Below, one piece after another: positions 27,429-36,504 of a stretch of 64,000 nt of DNA. The stretch comes from Prevotella sp. MA2016 (GTDB taxonomy: Bacteria; Bacteroidota; Bacteroidia; Bacteroidales; Bacteroidaceae). Within the stretch, counting starts at the first letter, position 1. The number at the start of each line of letters is the position of its first letter. Location: the NCBI RefSeq assembly GCF_000619825.1, contig NZ_JHUW01000007.1, forward strand, positions 248,001 through 312,000. The letters are read 5' to 3'. A program made the position numbers and the translations under genes. Below the pieces are notes generated by a model that worked only from the letters and a program-made list of their open reading frames with translations, ran no database searches and was not told where the DNA came from.

Positions 27429-28292
27429 GCCACCGATAACTTTCGAGATATCCATCATCATGCCGCCGTTGCCGGTCATGATTTGAGGCATCTTGCCATC
27501 CCATTTCTCAATCATGTCCTCCTGAACAATCATGGGCGACAGAGAGGCCGCAATGGTGCGATTATAATAAGCCTCAGCATCAGCTTTAATCTTCATGGCC
27601 CTGGCATTACCCTCGGCTTTGGCTACAGCAATCTTTGCATTAGCCTCGGCCTCCTTCACCTCGTTTTCAGCTTTCAGTGCACTCTGGATGGCGGTGTTCT
27701 TAGCATCGATCATGGAAAGGAGCGATGAGGGTGGAGTAATCTTTGAGGTGAACTCCTCAACCAGGAAACCCTCGCTCATGAGCGACTTCTCCAGGCGGGC
27801 ACGCACGTCACGCTCGAAATTGGCACGGTTAGACATGAGCGAATCAGAGGTATATTGGTTTGCACAGGTACGATAGGCCTCGTAGATACAAGTGCGGATA
27901 TAACCTTCTTCAAGTTCCTTAACTCCCACACGATACTTGGTAAATATATCACATGCCTTATCGGGATTGATACGATAGGCAATGGTAGGATCCATCTCGA
28001 AGAGCGAAGCATCCTTGGCATTCACTGAGAATGTCTCATACTGCTTACGCTGGGTAAACGTTGGATAGGTAAACACATTGGTGGTAATGGGGTTATAAAA
28101 CACCCAACCCTTACAAGTTCCCTCTACACCGCCATAGTCCTGCTCATTGAGCGACCATTTGTGAAAACGGATACCCACTTCACCAGAATCCACAACCGTG
28201 CAACAGGTGGCAAACAAAACGAGAATTAACACGAAAACACCTCCGGCATAGGCCAGCAGACGGTAATAAGGCTTAATAGCTGTTGTATTCAT
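27414..28292 (-). CDS. SPFH/prohibitin-family membrane protein
   Basis: A member of the stomatin/prohibitin/flotillin superfamily; such proteins form oligomeric membrane scaffolds. Residues 13-34 are a single N-terminal transmembrane helix (LLAYAGGVFVLILVLFATCC). The SPFH domain follows (VDSGEVGIRFHKWS to about residue 190), then a charged helical coil with KAENEVKEAEANAKIAVAKA and a C-terminal glycine-rich tail ending GGGAKK. At 292 aa it is typical. The function in this organism cannot be read from the sequence. It is divergent from the receiver/ATP-grasp gene with a shared promoter region. Confidence 0.88.
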   Translation of the reverse strand: MNTTAIKPYYRLLAYAGGVFVLILVLFATCCTVVDSGEVGIRFHKWSLNEQDYGGVEGTCKGWVFYNPITTNVFTYPTFTQRKQYETFSVNAKDASLFEMDPTIAYRINPDKACDIFTKYRVGVKELEEGYIRTCIYEAYRTCANQYTSDSLMSNRANFERDVRARLEKSLMSEGFLVEEFTSKITPPSSLLSMIDAKNTAIQSALKAENEVKEAEANAKIAVAKAEGNARAMKIKADAEAYYNRTIAASLSPMIVQEDMIEKWDGKMPQIMTGNGGMMMDISKVIGGGAKK

Positions 28293-28320
28293 ATGCTTTT
28301 AAATCATAAATTAACGGCTG

Positions 28321-28328
28321 CAAAAATA
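28321..28328 (-). promoter_or_regulatory. Promoter -7 element (TATTTTTG) for the SPFH gene
   Basis: Minus-strand TATTTTTG fits TAnnTTTG, 28 bp before the SPFH ATG. Confidence 0.6.
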
Positions 28329-28370
28329 CAAAAAAAACGCGAAAGCCAACAATCTTTAAGGATTTTTTTA

Positions 28371-28378
28371 TATCTTTG
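28371..28378 (+). promoter_or_regulatory. Promoter -7 element (TATCTTTG) immediately before the receiver/ATP-grasp gene
   Basis: TATCTTTG ends only 9 bp before the ATG at 28388. With the usual start point a few bases after this box, the transcript would have a leader of about 5 nt or less. Confidence 0.7.
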
Positions 28379-28387
28379 CCCGCGAAT

Positions 28388-31381
28388 ATGGAAGAAGTAA
28401 ACAAGATACCACAGGAGTGGAACAAATTCTACTTGAAGGATGTATCGTTCGTTAATCTGATGACGAAGCGCATCTTCAACGTGCTGATTGTGGCCAACCC
28501 TTACGATGCATTTATGCTCGAAGATGATGGCCGCGTGGATGAGAAGATTTTCGACGAGTATATGGAGCTGGGTATGCGTTACCCACCCACGTTCCGACAG
28601 GTATCTACCACAGAAGAAGCAAACGCCGTTCTGCATAGCACCGATATCGACCTGGTCATCTGTATGCCAGGTAATGCTGACAACGATGCATTTACCGTAG
28701 CACGCGAAATCAAGGCCGAGCATCCCCACATCCCATGCGTGGTGCTCACCCCCTTCTCGCATGGTATCACCAAGCGCATTCAAGATGAGGATATGTCGGT
28801 GTTCGACTACGTTTTCTGCTGGCTGGGCAATACCAACCTCATCATGAGCATCATCAAGCTCATTGAGGACAAGATGAACATCGAGCACGACATCAAGGAA
28901 GCAGGTGTTCAGATGATTATGCTGGTTGAAGATAACATCCGTTTCTATTCGAGCGTACTGCCCAACCTCTATAATTATATTCTGGCGCAGAGCAAGCGTT
29001 TTTCAACAGAGGCACTAAACCCACATGCTGCAGCCCAGCGCAAAAGAGGCCGCCCCAAGGTGGTGCTGGCCACTACCTACGAAGAGGCTATGCAGCTGTA
29101 TGAGAAGTATCATGAAAACACACTTGGTGTGATCAGCGATACCCGTTTCCCGATGCATATACATGAAGGACGCTTGAGCCACGTGGAGGAAGGCGACCCT
29201 GAAGCAGGATTGAAACTGCTGAAGGAGATACGCCGCCGCGACGAATATGTGCCTCTGATTCTCGATTCTTCAGAAATCGCCAACAAGGCCTTGGCAGAGG
29301 CAGAAGGATTCCACTTCATCGACAAGAACTCTACGAAGATGAATGTGGATTTGCACCACCTGATGGAGGAGCATATGGGTTTTGGCGACTTCATCTTCCG
29401 CGACCCCAAGACCAAGGAAGAGGTGTTCCGCGTGTCGTCGCTTAAAGAGTTGCAGGATAATATTTTCAAAATACCCTACGACTCTATGCTCTACCACGTG
29501 AGCCGCAACCACATGAGTCGTTGGCTTACAGCGCGTGCCATATTCCCTGTATCAGCCTTTCTGAAGCATGTCACTTGGCACAAACTGCAGGACGTAGATG
29601 CACACCGTCAGATTATCTTTGATGCTATCGTGCAGTACCGCCACATGAAGAATATTGGTGTGGTGGCCGTGTTCGACCGTCTGAAGTTCGACCGTTATGC
29701 CCACTTTGCCCGCATCGGCGAAGGTTCGTTGGGCGGTAAGGGCCGTGGCCTGGCATTCCTCGACAATATCATCAAGCGCCACCCAGAGCTCAACCAGTTT
29801 GAGCAGGCCAAGGTGTCTATCCCTAAAACGGTGGTACTGTGCACCGACTTCTTCGATGAGTTTATGGAGAAGAATAATCTCTACCCCATAGCCTTGAGCG
29901 ATGCCAGCGACGAGGAAATACTGCAGCACTTTATGCGCGCACAGTTGCCCGACTCGCTGATAGCTGACTTCTTCACCTTCTTCGAAGCTGTAAGGTCGCC
30001 TATTGCCATTCGCTCCAGTTCGCTGCTCGAAGATTCGCACTATCAACCTTTCGCTGGCATCTACTCTACCTATATGATTCCTTATCTTGAGGACAAATAC
30101 GAGATGCTGCGCATGCTGGCCTGTGCCATCAAGGGTGTGTATGCCTCGGTTTACTATAAAGATTCAAAAGCCTATATGCTGGCTACGCAGAATGTCATCG
30201 ACCAGGAGAAGATGGCAGTGATTCTGCAGGAGGTTGTGGGTAAGCAGTATGGCGACCTGTATTACCCCAACTTCAGTGGTGTGCTGCGCTCACTCAACTA
30301 CTACCCCATCGGCGATGAGACTGCTGAAGAAGGAATAGCCTCATTGGCCGTAGGATTAGGAAAATATATCGTAGATGGCGGACAGACACTCCGTGTGTCG
30401 CCCTATCACCCCAAGCAAGTGCTGCAGACATCGGAGATGGAGACAGCCTTGAGCGATACGCAAACGCGATTCTACGCGCTCGACATGGCGCATATAGGCG
30501 ATGATTTTAAGGTTGACGATGGCTTTAATATTAAGAAAGTACGTGTGAAACAGGCCGCCGAAGATGGTGCGCTCACCTATCTGGCATCGACCTACGATCC
30601 TACAGACAACATCATTCGCGACGGCATCTATGAGGGTGGTCGCAAGGTTATCTCGTTCTGCGGTGTACTGCAGCACGATGTTTTCCCATTGCCAGAACTG
30701 CTACAGATGGCCCAGAAGTTAGGTTCCGATGAAATGAAACGCCCTGTAGAGATAGAGTTTGCCTGCAATCTGAACGACGACCGCACAGGCGAGTTCTATC
30801 TGCTTCAGATACGTCCTATTGTAGATGCCAAGCAGGTGCTCGACGAAGACTTGCAACAGATACCCGATAGCGACTGTCTGCTACGCTCATACAACTCTTT
30901 GGGGCATGGTATATCTGAAGATGTGGTGGATGTGGTATATGTTAAGACCGACGATGAATTTACTGCAGTCAACAATCCAACAATCGCCAATGAGATTGAA
31001 GAGATAAACCGCAAGTTCCTGCAGAACGATAAGAACTATGTTCTGATTGGTCCGGGGCGCTGGGGATCGAGTGACTATTGGTTGGGCATACCAGTGAAAT
31101 GGCCACATATCTCAGCCGCCAGAGTGATTGTGGAGGTTGGATTGAAAAACTATCGTGTGGATCCTTCGCAGGGCACACACTTCTTCCAGAATCTCACCTC
31201 CTTTGGTGTGGGTTACTTCACCATCAACACCTATACCGGCGATGGTGTATTCCAGAAGGAACTGCTCGACCAGATGCCTGCTGTAGAAGAAACCCAATAT
31301 GTGCGCCACGTGCGTTTCGAGCGTCCGTTGAAGATTATGATGGATGGCAAGAAACAAACAGGTGTTGTCGTATATACTTAA
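28388..31381 (+). CDS. Receiver-receiver-PEP/pyruvate-binding ATP-grasp fusion protein
   Basis: Function unknown. Residues about 20-155 form a receiver-like fold without a clear phospho-acceptor (IFNVLIVANPYDAFML, VICMPGNADN). Residues about 176-330 form a second receiver-like domain keeping VEDN, VISDTRFP and FIDKNS, i.e. the acidic pair, candidate phospho-Asp and Lys. Residues about 430-812 are a PPDK/PEP-synthase nucleotide-binding domain: EGSLGGKGRGLAFL, PIAIRSSSLLEDS, FAGIYSTYM and YLLQIRPIV. The last 180 aa contain LIGPGRWGSSDYWLG. The phosphohistidine swivelling domain and PEP barrel of true PEP synthases are absent, so it cannot be a complete PpsA/PpdK. The start at 28388 was chosen over the TTG at 28376, which lies inside the promoter. 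A KRGRPK stretch occurs between the two receivers. Confidence 0.85.
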   Translation: MEEVNKIPQEWNKFYLKDVSFVNLMTKRIFNVLIVANPYDAFMLEDDGRVDEKIFDEYMELGMRYPPTFRQVSTTEEANAVLHSTDIDLVICMPGNADNDAFTVAREIKAEHPHIPCVVLTPFSHGITKRIQDEDMSVFDYVFCWLGNTNLIMSIIKLIEDKMNIEHDIKEAGVQMIMLVEDNIRFYSSVLPNLYNYILAQSKRFSTEALNPHAAAQRKRGRPKVVLATTYEEAMQLYEKYHENTLGVISDTRFPMHIHEGRLSHVEEGDPEAGLKLLKEIRRRDEYVPLILDSSEIANKALAEAEGFHFIDKNSTKMNVDLHHLMEEHMGFGDFIFRDPKTKEEVFRVSSLKELQDNIFKIPYDSMLYHVSRNHMSRWLTARAIFPVSAFLKHVTWHKLQDVDAHRQIIFDAIVQYRHMKNIGVVAVFDRLKFDRYAHFARIGEGSLGGKGRGLAFLDNIIKRHPELNQFEQAKVSIPKTVVLCTDFFDEFMEKNNLYPIALSDASDEEILQHFMRAQLPDSLIADFFTFFEAVRSPIAIRSSSLLEDSHYQPFAGIYSTYMIPYLEDKYEMLRMLACAIKGVYASVYYKDSKAYMLATQNVIDQEKMAVILQEVVGKQYGDLYYPNFSGVLRSLNYYPIGDETAEEGIASLAVGLGKYIVDGGQTLRVSPYHPKQVLQTSEMETALSDTQTRFYALDMAHIGDDFKVDDGFNIKKVRVKQAAEDGALTYLASTYDPTDNIIRDGIYEGGRKVISFCGVLQHDVFPLPELLQMAQKLGSDEMKRPVEIEFACNLNDDRTGEFYLLQIRPIVDAKQVLDEDLQQIPDSDCLLRSYNSLGHGISEDVVDVVYVKTDDEFTAVNNPTIANEIEEINRKFLQNDKNYVLIGPGRWGSSDYWLGIPVKWPHISAARVIVEVGLKNYRVDPSQGTHFFQNLTSFGVGYFTINTYTGDGVFQKELLDQMPAVEETQYVRHVRFERPLKIMMDGKKQTGVVVYT

Positions 31382-31405
31382 TTAATTGAAAAAATAGACA
31401 GAAAA

Positions 31406-31437
31406 TTTGTATCAATATATTATTTTTCATATCTTTG
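31406..31437 (+). promoter_or_regulatory. Promoter of the coupled sensor pair (-33 TTTG, -7 TATCTTTG)
   Basis: TTTG at 31406-31409 and TATCTTTG at 31430-31437 have a 20-bp spacer; the first ATG of the operon is at 31480. Confidence 0.8.
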
Positions 31438-31479
31438 CACAATAAGGAATACTAATCTAATTACTTTTTGTGCAGAGAT

Positions 31480-32982
31480 ATGAATTTTATAACTAACAAG
31501 ATTAAACGTGACTTACCGTTACGCATCAGTTTGATGATTGTATTGTCCGTGTCGTTGCTGCTCACCATAGCGCTACTTATCATGATGAGCTATTCACGAA
31601 AAACCATGAAAGAGGATGCACTGACCAAAGCCAGTTATACGTTGGACCGTGTGACCACCAAGATTGACAATATCATGCTCAGTGTAGAGGAAACCGTGGG
31701 CAACGTGTATTTCAACATGAAATTCGACAACCCCGAACGGTTCCATACCTATGCACGAAAGATAGTAGAGATTAATCCCTACGTGAAAGGTTGTGCCATC
31801 GCCTTTCGTCCTGGATATTTTAAGGGGCGCGACAAGTTTATGACTTATGCCCAGCGACTTGACAGCACCCATCACAACTATGCCCAAGCACCCATCGTTC
31901 TTGCCGACAGCTTTGGCACCAAACCTTACACCCGTCAGGTGTGGTATATGCGCGCCATGGCGATGAACAAGGCTGCATGGCTGAACCCGCTGGCAGGCAT
32001 GAAGTCGGATATCGAGCCCCTGACTGCCGTCAGCGCACCAATCATCGATAAAGATGGAGAGACAATAGGCGTTATATGCACCTTTGTATCCACTAGTCTG
32101 CTATCAGGTATCATCGCATCCGCCAAGCCGTCGCCCCATTCCTATTGCGCCTTACTGGATCGTCACGGCACGTTTATTGTTGACCCTACAGGCGGTTATC
32201 TGTCTAAGACAAAAGCAATGAACCTACCTGGTGCATCAGTCAAGCAGGCTGTTAAGAGCATGATGTCGGGTGATAAGGGCTATCTGCCATTCGAGATAAA
32301 CGACCATGACTTTTATCTTTTCTATAAGCCATTTGTACTGGCCGAGGTGCCTTATCGCTCTAACGACAATCTGGGATGGAGCATCGGCATCGCATTTTCT
32401 GAGGAAGACATCTTTGGCGAATATAACGCCCTATTCAACTATGTACTTATCATTGCGCTTGTGGGTATGATACTCATGTATCTCCACACACGCCTGATTA
32501 TCCGCCACCGACTGAAACCACTCAACAAGCTGACACATTTCACACAGCGGATAGCGGAAGGACATTACAACGAGCCTGCTCCTGTTGGCGCAAGGCATCA
32601 CGACGAGATTGGTAAGTTGCTGAAACACTTCCAGAAGATGCAGCGTTCGGTTTCAACCAATATCAACGAACTTCATGAGCTAACGGATACCATCCAAGAA
32701 CGCAGCAAGGAACTGCACATCGCTTACAAACAAGCCAAGAAAGCCGACCACATGAAGACGGTTTTTCTGCATAATATGACCGACCAGATGGTGGCGCCCA
32801 CGATGGCTATCGACAATGATGTGACCACACTGAGCCGCTATGACAAAGACCACTACGACAAACCTATCAATGAGCTGGTGGATAACATCCAGCAAAACGG
32901 CAACACCATCACACAGATTCTTAACAACCTCATCAATCTCTCTGAAAAAGAGATGGAACAGGAGAAAGGAGGTGAGCTATGA
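31480..32982 (+). CDS. Degenerate dCache-HAMP sensor protein without kinase activity
   Basis: A membrane receptor that looks like a histidine kinase but lacks its working parts. Transmembrane helix 1 at about 18-40; a periplasmic dCache-type sensor to about 320 (KIVEINPYVKGCAIAF, TAVSAPIIDKDGETIGVI, PHSYCALLDRHGTFIVDPTG); transmembrane helix 2 at about 322-345; HAMP (RLKPLNKLTHFTQRIAEGHY); and a HisKA-like helix FLHNMTDQMVAPT in which the phospho-acceptor His is Asp435 (codon GAC at 32782). The protein ends shortly after, with no HATPase_c domain. Its stop overlaps the start of the next gene by 4 bp (ATGA), so the two are made together. I chose ATG 31480 rather than TTG 31468. Confidence 0.88.
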   Translation: MNFITNKIKRDLPLRISLMIVLSVSLLLTIALLIMMSYSRKTMKEDALTKASYTLDRVTTKIDNIMLSVEETVGNVYFNMKFDNPERFHTYARKIVEINPYVKGCAIAFRPGYFKGRDKFMTYAQRLDSTHHNYAQAPIVLADSFGTKPYTRQVWYMRAMAMNKAAWLNPLAGMKSDIEPLTAVSAPIIDKDGETIGVICTFVSTSLLSGIIASAKPSPHSYCALLDRHGTFIVDPTGGYLSKTKAMNLPGASVKQAVKSMMSGDKGYLPFEINDHDFYLFYKPFVLAEVPYRSNDNLGWSIGIAFSEEDIFGEYNALFNYVLIIALVGMILMYLHTRLIIRHRLKPLNKLTHFTQRIAEGHYNEPAPVGARHHDEIGKLLKHFQKMQRSVSTNINELHELTDTIQERSKELHIAYKQAKKADHMKTVFLHNMTDQMVAPTMAIDNDVTTLSRYDKDHYDKPINELVDNIQQNGNTITQILNNLINLSEKEMEQEKGGEL

Positions 32983-34895
32983 TACGCATCCACCCGTCAT
33001 TCTCAGCCAAAGTTATCATATGGGTGCTCCTCATAGCTGTACCCGTGTTTGTGGCATCGATAGGCTTGCTGTTCTGGCAGTCACACAAGTTGATACGCGC
33101 CGAAGCTATTGACAGAGCTAATGGTGTGCTGGCATGCGCCATGCATCGCATCAACCGGCATCTCATTACCGTTGAAACAGCCAGCAATACCAATGCCTGG
33201 ATGATAGAAGAGAACCTCAATGCCGACTCACTCATGTCGTTTGCCAACCGTATTGCAGCCACAAATCCTTATTCTGATGGTTGCGCCATCAGCACAGAGC
33301 CTGGCGTCATCACGGGTTATCCTGAAGGATTTATGGCTGTGGCATTTAATGACAAAGGCATCATCAAGTCGTTTATAGAAACCGACCACAGCTACTTCCA
33401 TGAGCGCTGGTATAGCGTTCCGCGTATTCAGCAAAAATCGCTATGGATACTCTCGCAGGATAAGAAAGATGCCCTCGACATGGAAGAGGGGTCGATGATT
33501 GCCTCCTATCCCCGTCCACTCTTCAATAGCAAGGGGCAGTTTGCGGGCATCATCTCTACCTGGCTTTCACTCCAGCACATCTCACAGCTGTTGGCCGAGG
33601 TGCGCCCTTATCCGCATTCCTATTATGTGATGCTCGACGAACAAGGACACTATGTGGGGCATCCCGACTCTACCCGTCTCTCGGGCAAGACTATCTTCAG
33701 CGTAGCCGATCCGCAGCGCCAGGCTGACCTCATCGCATTAGGATACGAGATGACCAAGGGAAACCAGGGCAGCATGGTGGTAACGATTAATAATGCCAAA
33801 TCGCTGGTATGCTACATGCCTGTAGAGGGCACACCATGGAGCCTAGCAATCATCTGTCCTGAGAGCGATGTCATGAAGGGATTCAACCGCCTCACATATA
33901 TCGTGATAGCACTGCTGTTAATCGGTTTGATACTCATCTTTATCAACTGCCACAGGGCGGTAACCGTGTCACTCCAACCACTGAAACAACTGCTTGAGAA
34001 GGCGCGGGCAGTAACCAATGGAAGATTGGATGTGGATATTGCCCACAGCAAACGTACTGATGTTATTGGTGGTTTACAAAACAGCTTTGCCACCATGCTT
34101 GAGTCGCTCAATTACTATATCAATAGTGTGCGCACCGCCACCGACCAAACCAAGCGCTATAACCGCGAGTTGGAGCATACCACTCAACTGGTGTTGGAGG
34201 CAGAACACCAGAAGACGCTGTTTATCCAGAATGTGACCCACCAGATACGCACCCCGCTCAACATCATCATGGGCTTTGCCCAAGTGCTCAATAATCCTGC
34301 TGGCGACGGCTCGCTGAGCGATGAATTTGGCGAAGAGGAGATCAAGAGTATCGCCGGAACGATGACGCACAACAGTCATCTGTTGTATCGCATGGTGCTG
34401 ATGCTGTTCGACAGTTCTGATTCGGGCAAGGCCGAGTCGGCCGAGTGCAACACACGTGAGATGGTGTCCTGCAATGCCGCCTGCCAGGAAGCACTGGAAT
34501 TACTGAATGATCACCATCCTGACGTGCCCATCACTTTTGCCACAGAGGTATCGAACGACTTCTGTATCCACACCAATCGCCGCTACCTCACTTATAGTCT
34601 GGAAGAGCTGTTACACAATGCTGTACGCTATTCAGACAAGCAACACGTTTTGTTGCGCGTAGAGCGCAAAGAGAATGTGGTGCAATTCATCGTACAAGAT
34701 ACCGGCAAGGGTATAGCCGAGACCGATCGTGAAAATATCTTCAAGTTATTTACCAAGATCGACGACTTTAGCGAGGGTTTAGGACTGGGCCTACCCCTCA
34801 CCAAACGTCATGCCGAAAATTTGGGTGGAAGCTTTAAGCTTGACACCGACTACCATGAGGGTAGCCGATTTATATTCGAACTTCCAGTGGCTTGA
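32979..34895 (+). CDS. dCache-HAMP sensor histidine kinase, intact partner
   Basis: A membrane histidine kinase with all catalytic parts: transmembrane helix at about 9-30; dCache sensor (ATNPYSDGCAISTEPG, PHSYYVMLDEQGHYVGHPD) homologous to the preceding protein; transmembrane helix 2 at about 305-327; HAMP; HisKA with His421 in NVTHQIRTPLNI; HATPase_c with ELLHNAVRYSD (N-box), DTGKGI and GLGLGLPLTKRHAENLGG. There is no receiver domain and no response regulator gene next to it, so its output partner is unknown. It is coupled by ATGA overlap to the degenerate sensor and ends 3 bp from the convergent glutamine synthetase gene. Confidence 0.92.
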   Translation: MIRIHPSFSAKVIIWVLLIAVPVFVASIGLLFWQSHKLIRAEAIDRANGVLACAMHRINRHLITVETASNTNAWMIEENLNADSLMSFANRIAATNPYSDGCAISTEPGVITGYPEGFMAVAFNDKGIIKSFIETDHSYFHERWYSVPRIQQKSLWILSQDKKDALDMEEGSMIASYPRPLFNSKGQFAGIISTWLSLQHISQLLAEVRPYPHSYYVMLDEQGHYVGHPDSTRLSGKTIFSVADPQRQADLIALGYEMTKGNQGSMVVTINNAKSLVCYMPVEGTPWSLAIICPESDVMKGFNRLTYIVIALLLIGLILIFINCHRAVTVSLQPLKQLLEKARAVTNGRLDVDIAHSKRTDVIGGLQNSFATMLESLNYYINSVRTATDQTKRYNRELEHTTQLVLEAEHQKTLFIQNVTHQIRTPLNIIMGFAQVLNNPAGDGSLSDEFGEEEIKSIAGTMTHNSHLLYRMVLMLFDSSDSGKAESAECNTREMVSCNAACQEALELLNDHHPDVPITFATEVSNDFCIHTNRRYLTYSLEELLHNAVRYSDKQHVLLRVERKENVVQFIVQDTGKGIAETDRENIFKLFTKIDDFSEGLGLGLPLTKRHAENLGGSFKLDTDYHEGSRFIFELPVA

Positions 34896-34914
34896 AAATC
34901 AGCCACAATGGAAG
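34881..34914. terminator. Hairpin spanning the stop codons of convergent kinase and synthetase genes
   Basis: CTTCCAGTGGCT (34881-34892) pairs with AGCCAC (34901-34906) plus TGGAAG (34909-34914), with a 2-nt bulge and an 8-nt loop. Both stop codons (34893-34895 and 34899-34901) lie in or at the loop. It is the only room for a shared terminator between genes 3 bp apart. There is no T-tract. Confidence 0.5.
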
Positions 34915-36404
34915 TATCGTGTCACTAACTTTTGTATTTCCTCTGGATAGTCCTCAATGGTCTTTCTCAGATTCTTATCATCGAAGGCGCGCAACTGCTC
35001 TACGATGCCATCAATCATGGCAGGCGAGAACACGCCATACTCCTCGTAAGCCTTTCGCTGACGATTCAGATAATCTGCCGATGCCACACATGAATCAGGC
35101 AGCTGAGCCAGGTTATTCAGTCTGTCGGCATTTTCTGCTGCATGAATATTCATATTCACATACGTTTTCTCAGCCAGTTTCAAGGCACCATCAATCTCGA
35201 AACCATAACGACAAGCCACACAGAGACCTGCCAGCAACTGGTAGATATCGGCACTGCCGTCGGGCGAGCGCATCTCCACGGTCTGCTTGATGCTCGTATT
35301 GTAATCTGCCATGAGTTCCAATGGATTGGCCGACTTGCACATATCAGCCTCAACAGCCCAGCCTAATGGCACGCGCACCAGCACACTACGGTTTCTGTCG
35401 CCCCAGCACACACTGGTAGGCGCCTCCTGATTGGGCACCAGACGGAAGTAGCTGGTAGGATTCTTATTGCCGAAGGCCGTTATCGAAGGAGCAAGCACCA
35501 TCATACCGGCAATCATCTTTCTGGCTGCCTCACTGAGTACACCATTTGTCAGCATCTGGTTCTGACCGTCTTTCATCATGCGCATATGAATATGCAGTCC
35601 TGATCCAGCCTTACCGGTTGTAATCTTGGGTGCAAACGTCACATTGTACCCCAACTGATAGCCCAGGTTACGAATCACCCACTTAGCTATCAGCAGTTGT
35701 TCGGCAGCCTGCTCCACATTCACAGGCAGAAACTCTATCTCATTCTGCTCATAGTTTTTACCATCAAGCGAGAAGTTGCCCACCTCTGAGTGGCCATATT
35801 TGATTTGTCCGCCGGCCTGCGCAATATACTGCATGCAACGGGTGCGGAACTCATTAGCCTTGGCATAAGGAGCTGACTCGTGATAGCCACGCTGATCCTG
35901 CGCTGGGAACACGTCCTCGTCATCACTAATCACATAATACTCCAGCTCGCCCATCGCCTGAAACTCCATACCTGTTACCTCACGGAAAGCCTCAGCCGCC
36001 TTGTGCAGCGTGTGCTCTGGCGAAGACTCCAAGGGGCGTCCATCCTTATCAAAGAATGAACAGAGCATCGATATTGTTGGAATCTCTGAGAAGGGATCTA
36101 AAAAAGCTGTACGGAAACGTGGCACCACATACAGGTCGCTCGAGTCTGCCTGGATAAACGAGAACAGACTGCTGCCATCCACGCGCTCGCCACAGGTGAG
36201 GATCTCATCCAGATAAGCCAAATCATTAATCACAAAGTTAAGTGTCTTCAGTTTACCATCTCCGCCAGGATACATAAAATTCACCATACGGATCTGGTTC
36301 TGCACGATGTAGTCCATGATATCTGCCTTTGTAAATTCTGCCGCCGGCTTCTGCAACGCCACCACGATGGGATTGGCATTCATAATCAGGTGTTCTGTAA
36401 TCAT
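34899..36404 (-). CDS. Glutamine synthetase family protein (GlnA-like, type I fold)
   Basis: Probably makes glutamine from glutamate, ammonium and ATP in the cytoplasm. Type I signatures: beta-grasp N-terminus (MVNFMYPGGDGKLKTLNFVI), the ATP/metal segment AMGELEYYVISDD, HSEVGNFSLDGKNYEQNEIE, KITTGKAGSGLHIHM, and NPTSYFRLVPNQEAPTS plus WGDRNRSVLVRVP. No adenylylation motif of the NLYDLPPEE type is seen. At 501 aa it is a type I length, far shorter than the type III enzyme common in Bacteroidota. The start could also be the ATG at 36383 (MNANPIVVAL). The glutamate dehydrogenase at 60382 shows further ammonium-assimilation capacity nearby. Because some GlnA-like proteins act on other amines, the exact substrate is uncertain. 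Confidence 0.85.
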   Translation of the reverse strand: MITEHLIMNANPIVVALQKPAAEFTKADIMDYIVQNQIRMVNFMYPGGDGKLKTLNFVINDLAYLDEILTCGERVDGSSLFSFIQADSSDLYVVPRFRTAFLDPFSEIPTISMLCSFFDKDGRPLESSPEHTLHKAAEAFREVTGMEFQAMGELEYYVISDDEDVFPAQDQRGYHESAPYAKANEFRTRCMQYIAQAGGQIKYGHSEVGNFSLDGKNYEQNEIEFLPVNVEQAAEQLLIAKWVIRNLGYQLGYNVTFAPKITTGKAGSGLHIHMRMMKDGQNQMLTNGVLSEAARKMIAGMMVLAPSITAFGNKNPTSYFRLVPNQEAPTSVCWGDRNRSVLVRVPLGWAVEADMCKSANPLELMADYNTSIKQTVEMRSPDGSADIYQLLAGLCVACRYGFEIDGALKLAEKTYVNMNIHAAENADRLNNLAQLPDSCVASADYLNRQRKAYEEYGVFSPAMIDGIVEQLRAFDDKNLRKTIEDYPEEIQKLVTRYFHCG

Positions 36405-36445
36405 CTTTCTCTCAATCGGATTTTAAAATTGTGTCATATTGCGCA

Positions 36446-36453
36446 CAAAGATA
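36446..36453 (-). promoter_or_regulatory. Promoter -7 element (TATCTTTG) for the glutamine synthetase gene
   Basis: Minus-strand TATCTTTG, 41 bp before the ATG at 36404. Confidence 0.7.
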
Positions 36454-36504
36454 CGCATTTTTTCATAAAGGTCGAAAAAAATTGAGTATTTTTATGTATT
36501 TTTC

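Noticed and set aside
29041..29061. AT-hook (KRGRPK) in the receiver/ATP-grasp protein
   Set aside because: A single short basic match in a linker of an otherwise enzyme-like protein; not enough for a DNA-binding claim, only noted.
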